DNA of 64,000 bases from Desulfopila_A sp964446655 (GCA_964446655.1 CAYUPL010000005.1:1-64000), one strand, 5' to 3'. Positions 26,200-35,786 are shown, counted from the stretch's first letter. A program made the numbers and translations. The notes: a model not told the origin generated them from the sequence alone.

Positions 26200-26595
26200 T
26201 CACCTTGCCGCTTTTTTTCTTGCCGGATAGAAGGGATGCGCATGACGGCTCAAGAGAAAATCGGCAATCAGCTTTGACCAAATGGTAATTCCACCGATGG
26301 TGCTCCAGGTTTCGTAACTGGGAAAAGGTCCGATCAGTATTCCGAAGGCGACATAGAGCGGCACCCCTATGATGATCCAAGCCGCCACACCGCCGGCAAA
26401 CAGATTGATCAAACCAGCCGGGAGAGCGTATGGTTTTGCGTTAGCAGGTGGCCGTCCGCGTTTTAACGCCACCTCGGAATGATCTCCTCCCACAAGGATA
26501 CGAAAGGCTCGCCTGAGCCAGATGAAGGCCATGGGAAACAACGCCAGGAAGAGCAGCCAGCTGATGGCGATGGATGGATCAAAAATAATCTGCAT
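26200..26595 (-). CDS. Small membrane protein of unknown function
   Basis: 131 residues with three hydrophobic segments (SWLLFLALFPMAFIWL; LINLFAGGVAAWIIIGVPLYVAFGILIG; a weaker one in IGGITIWSKLIADFL). AAGGAGTCC lies before the ATG. It ends in a basic tail (YPARKKAAR). No family recognised. It is on the same strand as, and 188 bases downstream of, the sodium:solute symporter gene. Confidence 0.65.
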   Translation of the reverse strand: MQIIFDPSIAISWLLFLALFPMAFIWLRRAFRILVGGDHSEVALKRGRPPANAKPYALPAGLINLFAGGVAAWIIIGVPLYVAFGILIGPFPSYETWSTIGGITIWSKLIADFLLSRHAHPFYPARKKAAR

Positions 26596-26716
26596 AGAGG
26601 ACTCCTTTATTGAAAGATTGCCGCGTTACGCCATTTCGATGGATCTTTCATGACATGATTGGTGCACTACTGATCCTCGACATGCCTTCTGCGAAATTAT
26701 CAGGCAAAATAGAGGG

Positions 26717-26762
26717 TAAGCAGCCCTCGCCGTCGCATATTGCAGGACGACCGGGCTGCTTA
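26717..26762 (-). terminator. Inverted repeat behind the symporter gene
   Basis: TAAGCAGCCC (26717-26726) and GGGCTGCTTA (26753-26762) are exact complements with a 26-base loop. It lies 22 bases behind the symporter stop. The T-tract is weak, so it may be a processing or Rho-linked stop. Confidence 0.5.
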
Positions 26763-26783
26763 GCACGGGTTTAATTTATGGTA

Positions 26784-28589
26784 TCAGTGGGCACCAGAGA
26801 CACTGCCTGAGCCGCGTGGGGTACGCACATTTTCCACCAGCTGCTGGATATGTTCAGGCGGTGGTGCCGTAAATTTGCTGACGACGTAGGCGGTAAAGAA
26901 GTTAATTACCGCTCCGACCGCGCCGAAGGCCTCGGGGGTGATGCCGAAAAAAGAGTTCGCCCCGCCGATGACGCCCAGATATTCCGTTCCTTTAATGAAA
27001 AAGAGTCCTTTATGGGCGAAAACGTAAAACAGCGTGACGGACAGACCGGCCAGCATTCCGGATATGGCCCCGTATTTGCACATGTTCTTGTTGAAAATCC
27101 CCATCATCAAGGCCGGAAAGATAGAACAGGCGGCGATGCCGAAGGCCAGTGCCACTGTGCCTGCGGCAAATCCGGGAGGATTGAGGCCCAGATAACCGGC
27201 AACGATGATGGCGCCGGCCATGGACAGTTTCCCGGCAAGGAGTTCTTTCTTCTCGGTCATATCGGGGATGAATATCTTTTTCAGCAGATCATGGGAGATT
27301 GCCGAGGAAATGGCCAGCAACAGACCGGCCGCCGTTGACAGGGCAGCGGCAATGCCACCTGCTGCAACAAGGGCGATAACCCAGTTGGGCAACAGGGCGA
27401 TTTCCGGATTAGCGAGGACGATGATATCTCTGTTGACGTTCAGCTCATTTCCCTGCCAGCCGGCATTTGCTGCTTTCGCGGTAAAGGTTGGGTTGACACT
27501 CTGGTCATTATAGTACTGAATACGACCATCGTTGTTCTTGTCTTCCCATCTCAGTAGCCCGGTTACTTCCCAGCGTTTCATCCATTCAGGCCGCTCGCCG
27601 TATGTCAGGCTGTTCTCCTCAGCAAAAAGATCACCACCGCTTGCAACGGCGGAATTGATGGTAGCGTGCAGATTGTACCGTGCCATGGCGGCCACGGCAG
27701 GAGCGGTGGTGTAGAGAATGGCAATAAAGACCAGGGCCCAGCCGGCCGATGAGCGGGCGGCGGCGACGGTGGGCACGGTGAAAAAGCGGATGATGACATG
27801 AGGCAGCCCCGCTGTTCCTATCATTAATGAAACGGTGTAGACAAACATGTTCAGTTTGCTCCCCGGCACCGCTGTGGTGTATTGACCGAAGCCAAGATCA
27901 TTGATGACCATATTCAGTTTAGCCAGCAGGCTGACATTCTCCCCACTCAACGAAGCGCCCAGGCCAAGTTGGGGAACGGGTACGCCGGTGAGTTGAAAGG
28001 AGATGAAGATTGCCGGAATGGTGTAGGCGGTAATCAATACGCAATATTGGGCCACCTGAGTGTAGGTGATGCCCTTCATGCCGCCGAAAACTGCGTAGCA
28101 GAAGACGATGGCCATACCGATATAAATACCCATCTCCTTCGAAACCCCGAGAAAGCGGGAGAAGGCAACCCCAACACCGGTCATCTGACCGATAATATAG
28201 GTGATGGAGGCGACCAGCAGACAGATTACCGCCACTCCAGCCGCCGATTTGGAGTAGTAACGGTCGGCAAAAAAGGAAGGAACGGTGAATCTTCCGAATT
28301 TGCGCAGGTACGGCGCCAGCAGGCAGGCCATCAGCACGTAGCCGCCGGTCCAGCCCATCAGGAAGAGACCGCCGCCATAGCCCATGAAGGCTATCAAACC
28401 GGCCATGGAGATAAAGGAGGCCGCCGACATCCAGTCGGCCGCCGTAGCCATGCCGTTAACCACCGGATGGACTCCGCCCCCGGCAACATAAAATTCTCTG
28501 GTACTCCCGGCGCGGGCCCAGATGGCGATACCAATGTAGAGTGCAAAGGTGCCGCCGACAACGAGATAGGTAAGAAGTTGCAGACTCAT
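26784..28589 (-). CDS. Sodium:solute symporter, ActP-like (VC_2705 subfamily)
   Basis: 601 residues, about 13 helices. SSF-family stretches include VNGMATAADWMSAASFISMAGLI, FGGMKGITYTQVAQYCVLITAYTIPA and ALSTAAGLLLAISSAISHDLLKK. A hydrophilic insert (about residues 325-385, RPEWMKRWEVTGLLRWEDKNNDGRIQYYNDQ) is characteristic of the VC_2705 subfamily. These symporters are thought to take up acetate or another small carboxylate with sodium and work with the DUF4212 small subunit encoded just upstream. Confidence 0.9.
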   Translation of the reverse strand: MSLQLLTYLVVGGTFALYIGIAIWARAGSTREFYVAGGGVHPVVNGMATAADWMSAASFISMAGLIAFMGYGGGLFLMGWTGGYVLMACLLAPYLRKFGRFTVPSFFADRYYSKSAAGVAVICLLVASITYIIGQMTGVGVAFSRFLGVSKEMGIYIGMAIVFCYAVFGGMKGITYTQVAQYCVLITAYTIPAIFISFQLTGVPVPQLGLGASLSGENVSLLAKLNMVINDLGFGQYTTAVPGSKLNMFVYTVSLMIGTAGLPHVIIRFFTVPTVAAARSSAGWALVFIAILYTTAPAVAAMARYNLHATINSAVASGGDLFAEENSLTYGERPEWMKRWEVTGLLRWEDKNNDGRIQYYNDQSVNPTFTAKAANAGWQGNELNVNRDIIVLANPEIALLPNWVIALVAAGGIAAALSTAAGLLLAISSAISHDLLKKIFIPDMTEKKELLAGKLSMAGAIIVAGYLGLNPPGFAAGTVALAFGIAACSIFPALMMGIFNKNMCKYGAISGMLAGLSVTLFYVFAHKGLFFIKGTEYLGVIGGANSFFGITPEAFGAVGAVINFFTAYVVSKFTAPPPEHIQQLVENVRTPRGSGSVSGAH

Positions 28590-28602
28590 TCAGATGCCCC
28601 CT

Positions 28603-28869
28603 TTATTCTTCGTTAACGTTGAATTTCTTATCCAAGTTGCCCTGCATCCTGGCGTAAACGAAGATGAGTGCGATGAATACGTACATGGAGCCCTGCTGGG
28701 CCCACCAGAATCCCAGGGGATATCCGCCGAGATGTATGTTGTTGAGAGCTGAGGCAAAAATGATGCCAAAACCGTAGGAAACCAAGGCCCAGACTGCCAG
28801 CACGCCGGTAATCAGTTTCAATGTGGCATGCCAGTAGGCCTTCCCCTGGTCGTTGTTGTGATCTTTCAT
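28603..28869 (-). CDS. DUF4212 small subunit of the sodium:solute symporter
   Basis: 88 residues from ATG 28869; the ATG 15 bases upstream is part of the AGGAGGAGATCC ribosome-binding site and is not the start. Two membrane helices (LITGVLAVWALVSYGFGIIFA; GFWWAQQGSMYVFIALIFVYA) and the motif HLGGYPLGFWWAQQGS are diagnostic for DUF4212. It lies 13 bases upstream of the symporter gene and is co-transcribed with it. Confidence 0.9.
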   Translation of the reverse strand: MKDHNNDQGKAYWHATLKLITGVLAVWALVSYGFGIIFASALNNIHLGGYPLGFWWAQQGSMYVFIALIFVYARMQGNLDKKFNVNEE

Positions 28870-29037
28870 GGATCTCCTCCTCATGAAAAATGATTTGTTC
28901 TTGACAAATTGCCCTGAACGGGCTGCTTACCGTGGTCGACTCAGGTCTTTTTTCGCTGCATTTTTTCAACCTCCTTGGTGGAATTGTTCTGTCTGCTGGA
29001 GTTACTGTTATCCAGCAGGCCATGACTACAGGCCTTG

Positions 29038-29733
29038 TTAACGGGCCCGGTAAAGATCTTTCAGAGTGGTATGGCCGCCCTTGAGAAATTTTTTCACCAG
29101 ATACAGAAAGAGATAGGCAGTTTGCAGGGCATCTTCCAAGGCATCGTGGGCTTCAAACAGCGGCAGTTTGAACTCTTTACTGAGGTCAATCAGGCGGTAG
29201 CCGTCTGATTGCAGATCCAGGTCGTAATATCTGCCGAGAAGGACACGTTTGTAGGCTCGAGCCAAACGCATGGTATCAATGCAGGGGGTGACCAGGGTAC
29301 CGCGAAACATCTTTTTTGTTGCCCGATGGAGAAAGCTCATGTCAAGACCAATACAGTGCCCTACGAGTAGGTCTTTATCTATAAAATCGAGAAATTCCGG
29401 CAGAACCTTCTCCAGTGGGGCTGCATGCCGCATCTGCTCAGGCGTGATGCGATGTACCAGGGTAGCAGCGTTGTGATCTATTCGTGCCGGACGCACATAG
29501 GCATGAAAAGTGCGGCCTAGATCGATCTGCAGGTTATGTATGCCCACGGCGCCAATGGAGACGATTTCGTCACGGCGCCGGTCGAGTCCGGTCAGTTCTG
29601 TGTCGAGAACCACAAAGCTGTACTCGGTAAGGGGACGGTCCTGGTCAAATTTTTTGAATGTCGCATGGTTTCCGGCAATTACAGGATGTTGCGGCTCAAA
29701 ACGTATAATCTGTCTGAGCAAATCAAACATCAT
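29038..29733 (-). CDS. DnaQ-like 3'-5' exonuclease (DEDDh family)
   Basis: About 231 residues from ATG 29733 (the frame stays open further upstream, but only sequence from here on looks coding). ExoI FVVLDTELTGLD, ExoII LVGHCIGLDMSFLH and ExoIII HDALEDA give the DEDDh set. This single-domain exonuclease regularly travels with ActP-type symporters, DUF4212 and DUF294/CBS proteins in proteobacteria, which is the arrangement here. It is not the replicative epsilon subunit. Substrate unknown. Confidence 0.82.
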   Translation of the reverse strand: MMFDLLRQIIRFEPQHPVIAGNHATFKKFDQDRPLTEYSFVVLDTELTGLDRRRDEIVSIGAVGIHNLQIDLGRTFHAYVRPARIDHNAATLVHRITPEQMRHAAPLEKVLPEFLDFIDKDLLVGHCIGLDMSFLHRATKKMFRGTLVTPCIDTMRLARAYKRVLLGRYYDLDLQSDGYRLIDLSKEFKLPLFEAHDALEDALQTAYLFLYLVKKFLKGGHTTLKDLYRAR

Positions 29734-29890
29734 GCCAGGGCGAGGTTGCCATGTTATCGAGACGGATCGATTTTTCACGATTCCGTCCCAAATCCACCAC
29801 GAGGGGGGATCGAAATTTTGGCTGGAAAGAGATAGTCCGTCATAAAAGTATGTAGTATTTCCATCGTAACCAGTCTTCAGGGCTAAGGTG

Positions 29891-31852
29891 TTAATGCGCC
29901 GGAAACATCTTGTCGAGAACGGACTGGATTGTCTCGATGACGGTAAACGCATCTTTCAGCATGCGTTTTTCCAGGGGGGTCAGCTGCTCGGGATTAATAA
30001 AGTTGTCGGGTAGTTTGCCGCGCTCAATCTGGCTCAACTGGTGCACCACGCGGAGCTGGAGCTGCAGTTCGTAGGCCTCTGCCGCTGCCCGATAAAGCTC
30101 TTCGCTGATGTGGTTTTCCGCCTCCAGGAGGCGCAGACGGTCAAGGGTGTTGGTCTCCCTGATGCCATGATGCAGGGCTAGTACCCGGGCAAAGTCGACA
30201 AAGGGTGTCAGGCCTCGTATTTTGATATCGAGTCTGTTTTTGTATTCGCCGTTTTTTTCGACGATAAAATTGTTGAAAAAAGACAGCGGCGCCCGGTTGG
30301 CAATACAATGACGGCCCATATGATAGATAAAAATATCCTGTTTTTTCACCTCTTCAACAAGATGATTGCGCAGCTCGACGGCCAGATGGTCGGAGCCGTA
30401 GCCACTGCGAAAATCAAAGAAAATGGTGGAATGAAGGAGCTCCAAGGGGTCGGGCGCGTTGATCCAGTTGCTGAAATGATCTTTCCAGGCCGAAAGGGGT
30501 TGGCACCAGCGCGGGTTGTTGGCCATGACGTTACCACTGCAGAGGGGGTAGCCGCAGTTAAGCAGATGATCAATAGCGGCCGCGGTGAACCTCGGGAAAA
30601 AGTCCTCCGCCTGTTGCCGTTCATGGTCATTTGACGGATCAGCATAAATGATGGCGTTGTCCTGGTCCGTTTTGAAGGTCTGTTCCCGTCGGCCTTCGCT
30701 GCCCATCAGCAGCCAGCAGTATGGCAACGGAGCGGGCCCGAGTTCGTCGTGAAGCAGATCAAGAATGCGACAGAGAATTTTGTCGTTGAGGATGGCAATC
30801 ATTCTGGCGATATTGCCGGCTTTGGCCCCCTCGTTAAGTATGCTGCGGATGACATCGGGAATTTTTTGACTGAGAGGATATATCCCCTGAAAATCCAATT
30901 GAGCGCCGATTTCTTTAAACAGATAATAGGGAGAATGGCCCTGCTGCACCATGATGTCATGTGAGGTGACCACTCCTGTTATTTTTCCATCCTGCTCCAC
31001 CCCGAGATGGTGAATACCGGTGGACATCATTTTCAGGAGAATGTCGAAGCAGAGGGCCTGTGAGTCAACGGTCTGTACAGGGCTGCTCATGATTGTGGTG
31101 ATGGGTTGGCGATAGTCTTTTCCTTCGGCGACGACCTTGGTGCGCAGATCGGTGTCGGTGATGATGCCCGTAATGGCATCGGGGGTATTTTCATCATTGA
31201 TAAGAAGAGAGCCGATGCCCTGTTCGGACATGACCTTGGCAGCTTCTTGAATGGAGGCGGAAGTTGAAATGGTATGCAACGGTTTGATGATGTCGGCCGC
31301 GCTGGTGTTAAAGAGATAAAGATCTTCGGTGGCTCGTCTTGACAGCCTATTGCTGCGCAATTCTTTATAGGCGGTGGCGACGATGTTTTTCGAAAACGTT
31401 TCCAGGTAGAAATGGGCTACGGTTGAGTTTTTCCGAATAAGCTGGAGAAAGATGTCACGAGGCAGGAGAAAACAGAAAGTGTCCTCGATCATCTCGATGC
31501 TGAGGTTCGCCCGTGTATTGGTGATAATTCCAAGTGCTCCGATATTGGCCCCTACTCCCCGGTGGTCCTTCAGAACTTCATTGCCTTCGGTATCAGTGAT
31601 GAATGCCTTTATACCACCCCGCTGGATCAGATAAAGATGATTGATTTCGCTCTCATTTTCGCTCAGAAGCCTGGTTCCTTTGGGGAAAAAATCGATGCGG
31701 CAATATCTGGCAAGAAAAGACAGTGTTTCGTCATCAAGCTCTCGAAACGGCATGGTTTCCTTGAAAAAGGCCACGGCAACATCCGGGGTGACTGCATGAA
31801 CGCTGTCACTGGGCACCGTTGTTCCAGCATCATATTTGAAGGTATCTGTCAT
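29891..31852 (-). CDS. Cyclic-nucleotide/CBS-domain protein with DUF294 nucleotidyltransferase-like domain
   Basis: 653 residues in four parts: a cNMP-binding domain (about 30-140, ending LPRDIFLQLIRKN), two CBS motifs (about 180-300, GIGSLLINDENTPDAITGIITDTDLR; GIHHLGVEQDGKITGVVTSHDIM), a DUF294 nucleotidyltransferase-like section (LLMGSEGRREQTFKTDQDNAIIYAD, with the G-S-x-x-R-x-E and D-x-D pattern) and a helical C-terminal domain. The layout resembles GlnD-like signalling proteins, probably sensing a nucleotide and modifying or controlling the symporter or its regulator. First gene of the leftward cluster. Confidence 0.88.
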   Translation of the reverse strand: MTDTFKYDAGTTVPSDSVHAVTPDVAVAFFKETMPFRELDDETLSFLARYCRIDFFPKGTRLLSENESEINHLYLIQRGGIKAFITDTEGNEVLKDHRGVGANIGALGIITNTRANLSIEMIEDTFCFLLPRDIFLQLIRKNSTVAHFYLETFSKNIVATAYKELRSNRLSRRATEDLYLFNTSAADIIKPLHTISTSASIQEAAKVMSEQGIGSLLINDENTPDAITGIITDTDLRTKVVAEGKDYRQPITTIMSSPVQTVDSQALCFDILLKMMSTGIHHLGVEQDGKITGVVTSHDIMVQQGHSPYYLFKEIGAQLDFQGIYPLSQKIPDVIRSILNEGAKAGNIARMIAILNDKILCRILDLLHDELGPAPLPYCWLLMGSEGRREQTFKTDQDNAIIYADPSNDHERQQAEDFFPRFTAAAIDHLLNCGYPLCSGNVMANNPRWCQPLSAWKDHFSNWINAPDPLELLHSTIFFDFRSGYGSDHLAVELRNHLVEEVKKQDIFIYHMGRHCIANRAPLSFFNNFIVEKNGEYKNRLDIKIRGLTPFVDFARVLALHHGIRETNTLDRLRLLEAENHISEELYRAAAEAYELQLQLRVVHQLSQIERGKLPDNFINPEQLTPLEKRMLKDAFTVIETIQSVLDKMFPAH

Positions 31853-32584
31853 TGTATGGTTTCTCTGTGCTGTTTTCGTGATGAATTTTTTGCAGGGTAA
31901 ACTTGCACGGTGTCAATCCGATAAAACTTACAGTTGTAAATAAATAAAAATTATGTAAACAATCATTAAAATTGATCATATTGTAAAACATATTCCGCCA
32001 GTCTTTTCAAGAGAAAAATTATTAATTATGCAGAGTGTGGTTTCAATGATCCATGATATGTTGTCATTAATCATTTTTAAAACAGTAATATATAGTTGTT
32101 GTGGCCACGTGTTCGAGCAGATTCACCGGCAGCACATATACGTGTGGAAAGACATTTCGAGCTTTGATATCGCTAGGGATGTTGTTTGTTGAGTCGTGAT
32201 AACATATAAATGATTCATGTGAAATACTGTGACCCAAATTTCGATGTACCACGACGTGGCATGTATGTCAAAGTAAATTTATCGACTCCATATATTAAAT
32301 TTATGTTTCTGAGGAGCTGCAGGACGTTTTGTATTCGCGGTATCGATCGTCTATCAAGACGTGCAAAAGCAGTACGCCAGCGCCGGTGAATGACTAATAC
32401 TGTGCACCCAACAATTACAGACCTCTTTTGCAGTTGTCGCTTTGGCGGACAGAAAAAAAAACTCCTCTACCTGATTCAACTGGACTATGATATTGAAATA
32501 GAATTACGAGAGAGTCTTTGGGGCATGATAGATCCCGACCTTGGGGTACTTGTGCAACACCATCGTTATTACCATAGAGGATTT
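31853..32584. other. AT-rich intergenic region between divergent transcription units
   Basis: About 730 bases without a convincing gene. It holds TTGACA on the minus strand (31911-31916) as a possible -35 for the leftward cluster, without a good -10, and a small palindrome CCACGACGTGG near 32250. The in-frame extension of the KaiC-like gene from 32390 lacks an RBS. Confidence 0.5.
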
Positions 32585-33910
32585 ATGGCACAGAAAAGAA
32601 CAACGGCAGAAAAGACTGCCGGGAAAAGGGTCTCCTCAGGCATTTCCCAACTGGATATCTATCTCGGCGATCTCTATATAGGGGACAATGTTCTCTGGTA
32701 TGAAGATGCGGGAAGCTTCTTCCCGGTTTTTGGCCTTGCCTTTATCAGGGAGTCTCTTGCCCGAAAAAAGCCCCTCATTTATGTGACCTTTGACCGTTCT
32801 CCCAAAAATGTGGTTTCGTTTCTCGGTCCGTTGGCAAAGAGCCGCAATCTGACGATTCTCGATTGTTTCACTAACGGCAAAGGTGACCGATCGGAGGTGT
32901 TTCAGAAGTTTTACCAAAGAGATGGGGCCCTCTGGCCGCATCAGATTATCAAGGTAAACGACCCCACTCAACCTGACCAGGTGGGAGAGGCCATGTACGC
33001 TCTTCACCAAAGTTTAACCGGTGATGTTCACTTTGTTCTCGATAGTCTTACCGGTATGCAGGATCTGTGGGGTGGGGAAGAGCAGGCGGTTTCTTTTTAT
33101 ACCAGAACCTGCCCCAGGCTTTATGAACTGGATACCATCGCCTTCTGGCTGGTGGAAAAAAAGGCACATTCCAGCAGATTGAAGGCCAATATCAATGCCA
33201 TTGCCCAGGTGGTGATTGATTTGTCGGTGCGGCGCGGTAAACCCTCTCTGAGGATACTGAAAGCGGAAAACCGCAATTCAAAATATCTTAATGAGTCACA
33301 CTCGTTTCTCTGTGAGCATTCTGAGATTATTTTTGAAAACAAACGGCAGGCCAAGACTAAATTCAATCTTGGGGCCAGGATTAAAACCATTCGTCTCAGC
33401 AGGGGAATCTCCCAGAAACAGCTCGCCGAGCGTGCAGGCCTGACACCGAGTACCATTTCTCAGGTTGAAAAAGACCTTATCTATCCTTCATTGCCGGCAC
33501 TGTTTCGTCTTGGCGAGAGTCTAGGTGTTGAGGTTGCCACATTCTTTCGTGATCAGGAGCAACGCCCTGTCTGTATCTGCAGGGCTGAGGATCGTCTGGC
33601 TGCTTCTCTGGGAAAGATCAGCCTCAAGGACGCTGATGCGTTCATGCTTCTTCCACCTGATGTTGACGGGCCTGGGGAGGTCGTTATGATCCGGATCAAG
33701 CCTGGAAAGAAACTGGACAGCCATTTTTGCACGCACAAAGGCGAAGAGCTTGGTTATCTTATCAAGGGAAACGTAAGGATGACTGTCGCCGGCCAATCGT
33801 ATGAGCTGGCTTCGGGTGATACTGTTTATTTACTCAAGGATACTCCCGGGTCATGGCACAATACCGCAGAAACCACCGCCGAGCTGCTTTGGCTGAAATT
33901 CAAGCGGTAG
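32585..33910 (+). CDS. Regulator fusing a P-loop-less KaiC/RecA-like domain, XRE helix-turn-helix and cupin
   Basis: 441 residues from ATG 32585, chosen for AGAGGA just upstream. Residues about 10-250 follow the KaiC/RAD55 fold (SGISQLDIYLGDLYIGDNVLWYEDAG...FVLDSLTGMQDLW), but the usual GxxGxGK[ST] loop is absent. An XRE helix-turn-helix follows at about 265-320 (LGARIKTIRLSRGISQKQLAERAGLTPSTISQVEK). A cupin domain closes the protein (GEELGYLIKGNVRMTVAGQSYELASGDTVYL). The C-terminal half resembles PuuR-type repressors. It lies tail to tail with the glutamate-synthase-like gene. Ligand unknown. Confidence 0.85.
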   Translation: MAQKRTTAEKTAGKRVSSGISQLDIYLGDLYIGDNVLWYEDAGSFFPVFGLAFIRESLARKKPLIYVTFDRSPKNVVSFLGPLAKSRNLTILDCFTNGKGDRSEVFQKFYQRDGALWPHQIIKVNDPTQPDQVGEAMYALHQSLTGDVHFVLDSLTGMQDLWGGEEQAVSFYTRTCPRLYELDTIAFWLVEKKAHSSRLKANINAIAQVVIDLSVRRGKPSLRILKAENRNSKYLNESHSFLCEHSEIIFENKRQAKTKFNLGARIKTIRLSRGISQKQLAERAGLTPSTISQVEKDLIYPSLPALFRLGESLGVEVATFFRDQEQRPVCICRAEDRLAASLGKISLKDADAFMLLPPDVDGPGEVVMIRIKPGKKLDSHFCTHKGEELGYLIKGNVRMTVAGQSYELASGDTVYLLKDTPGSWHNTAETTAELLWLKFKR

Positions 33911-33926
33911 TCGATAGCTGTCGGCA

Positions 33927-33971
33927 GCACCGGCGGGAAGCCCATTCCTCCCGACGGTGCGAAGGTTTTTT
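33927..33971 (+). terminator. Intrinsic terminator of the KaiC-XRE-cupin gene
   Basis: GCACCGGCGGG (33927-33937) pairs with CCCGACGGTGC (33950-33960) apart from one G/A mismatch; the T-tract GGTTTTTTCT follows. It precedes the stop of the convergent glutamate-synthase-like gene. Confidence 0.85.
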
Positions 33972-33998
33972 CTGCAGTGTACTCCGAAAATGTATCTC

Positions 33999-35636
33999 TC
34001 AGGAGGACAGAATTTTCAGGGCGCTTTCGTTGTTGGCGTCGGTAATATATGTTATGCCGGTTTCTTGAGCTGTTTCTCTGTTGGCGGCGAAAATGTCATT
34101 GCGCTGCAGCTGATCTATTCTGAATTTTCGTGCCCCGGCCAAGAGCTGCTGGATGCCGCAGCCGAGTTTGTCGGCCATGGTCCACATGGCTATGGCGCCA
34201 TAGGGAATGTTTCTCATTTCATCCCTGCCGACCTTTTTCTGTACATCAAAGTACGAGGCGAAAATCTTTTCGGGAGTGGCACCCAGGGAAGCGATTGATT
34301 TGGGTAAGGTTTCCCAGTTGCCGTAGACGGCTGCTCTTCTTTCAGGGTGAAGAGCGCCTTCTATATTGGAGCCGAGAAAACCGGGAATCATGATTCCTCT
34401 GCCCATGCAGATCAGTTTAGTGTAAGGGGCGCCAAGGGCCAGTCCCTTAAAAATACTGTCTTCCAGGGCGAAACCTCCGGCAAAGGAAAGATCAACGACC
34501 TTCTGATTTTTTGCGGTGAGGATGTCGGCATATTCATAGGCCTTTGCATGCAGGTTGATGGAGGGAACCCCCCAGCTTTGCATCATATTCCAGGGGCTCA
34601 TACCGGTACCGCCGCCGGAGCCGTCTATGGTGAGAAGATCCAGTTTGGCATCGGAAGCGTATTTGATTGCCATGGCCAGTTCTTCCATGCCATAAGAACC
34701 TGTTTTCAGAGAAATTCTGGAAAATCCCAGTGTCCTGAGATACTCAACCGATCTCATGAAATCATCGCGAACCATTTCGACGCTGTCGAAATTGGTGCCG
34801 CCAAGTCTGCTGTGCCGTGCAAAAGAGGTGATGGCCCCCTGGGCAAAGGCTTCGCGTACCTCGGCCAGGGCCGGATCGGGGTCGACAACATAGCCTCGTT
34901 CCCGCAGGAAAATGGCATAATCAAGGCTTGAAACCTGGATTTCGCCACCGATGTTTTTAGCCCCTTGGCCCCATTTCAGCTCGATGATGCATTTGTCACC
35001 GTATTTTTCTGCAATATATTCTGCCACGCCATTTCTGGTGTCCTCAACGTTCATCTGCACGATAACCGCACCATAACCGTCATAATAGCGCAGATAGGTA
35101 TCAATTCTACGGTCAAGCTCGGGAGCGCTGAGAATTTTACCACCGCTGAGAGTCGACTCCTGGTCGACGCCGACGACGTTTTCTCCGATGACGATGGGAA
35201 TTCCGGTGAGCGCGCAGCCTATAGCGAACGAGTTCCAGTATTTGGCGGCGATAAAAGTCGACCCTAAGGCCCCTGTCATCAGAGGCAGACGGGTTTTGGT
35301 TTTGATGGTGCTGCCAAACTCGGTGGTGAGGTCGACGTTAGGGAAGATGCAGTCGTCTGCACTGCTGGTCAAGGTTCCGGTGAGACCGGTAGAGCCATAA
35401 GCATACCCTTGAATCCTGAGAGAGTTGTAGGAAACACCGACATGGGTATGGTTGTTGGCACCGGCGGTAACCAGACCAAAATCACGGGGGTAGAGTAGTT
35501 TACGGCCTTCTATACAGGATTTCCATGTTTCGCATCTGCCCATGCAGTCGGCCCGGCACAGCGTGCATAGTCCGGATTCAGCTGGATTGCCTCTGTTTAC
35601 CGTGCCGAGGACATCATTACTTTTTTCAAATCGCAT
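33999..35636 (-). CDS. FMN-binding glutamate-synthase-like protein
   Basis: 545 residues. The N-terminus is cysteine-rich (C23 in GLCTLCRADCMGRCETWKSC), suitable for an iron-sulfur cluster. The rest is the central FMN/GltB synthase barrel: PLMTGALGSTFIAAKYWNSFA, IELKWGQGAKNIGGEI, LLTIDGSGGGTGMSPWNMM, DLSFAGGFALEDSIFKGLALGA and LICMGRGIMIPG. No glutaminase domain is present, so it would use ammonia or act on another substrate. RBS AAAAGGAGG is strong. A promoter, dual ANTAR-type hairpin and terminator lie in its 225-base leader, with the GAF-ANTAR gene next upstream. Confidence 0.9.
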   Translation of the reverse strand: MRFEKSNDVLGTVNRGNPAESGLCTLCRADCMGRCETWKSCIEGRKLLYPRDFGLVTAGANNHTHVGVSYNSLRIQGYAYGSTGLTGTLTSSADDCIFPNVDLTTEFGSTIKTKTRLPLMTGALGSTFIAAKYWNSFAIGCALTGIPIVIGENVVGVDQESTLSGGKILSAPELDRRIDTYLRYYDGYGAVIVQMNVEDTRNGVAEYIAEKYGDKCIIELKWGQGAKNIGGEIQVSSLDYAIFLRERGYVVDPDPALAEVREAFAQGAITSFARHSRLGGTNFDSVEMVRDDFMRSVEYLRTLGFSRISLKTGSYGMEELAMAIKYASDAKLDLLTIDGSGGGTGMSPWNMMQSWGVPSINLHAKAYEYADILTAKNQKVVDLSFAGGFALEDSIFKGLALGAPYTKLICMGRGIMIPGFLGSNIEGALHPERRAAVYGNWETLPKSIASLGATPEKIFASYFDVQKKVGRDEMRNIPYGAIAMWTMADKLGCGIQQLLAGARKFRIDQLQRNDIFAANRETAQETGITYITDANNESALKILSS

Positions 35637-35708
35637 ACAGCAACCTCCTTTTCAGAATGCTAAAATAGTCCCAGGAGACAGATCCAGCCATGGAGCGTTG
35701 CCGCAGGC

Positions 35709-35745
35709 AAAAAAAACATCTGTCCCCAGTAGAGAGAAACAGACG
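35709..35745 (-). terminator. Leader (attenuator) terminator of the glutamate-synthase-like gene
   Basis: On the minus strand CGTCTGTTTC (35745-35736) pairs with GGGACAGATG (35726-35717) using G-U pairs, followed by eight T (35716-35709). The 5' arm shares GTCTG with the 3' arm of the second hexaloop hairpin, so the two structures exclude each other. Confidence 0.8.
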
Positions 35746-35786
35746 TCTTTGTCTGAAGTCGAGTATGCCGCACGCCATTGTGCAGC
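35740..35786 (-). promoter_or_regulatory. ANTAR-type dual hexaloop hairpin RNA target
   Basis: First hairpin 35786-35767: GCTGCAC, hexaloop AATGGC, GTGCGGC (one G-U pair). Second hairpin 35755-35740: CAGAC, hexaloop AAAGAC, GTCTG. They are 11 bases apart. Both loops have A at position 1 and G at position 4, the consensus bound by ANTAR dimers. The second hairpin overlaps the terminator. Binding by the adjacent GAF-ANTAR protein would favour read-through. Confidence 0.85.
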
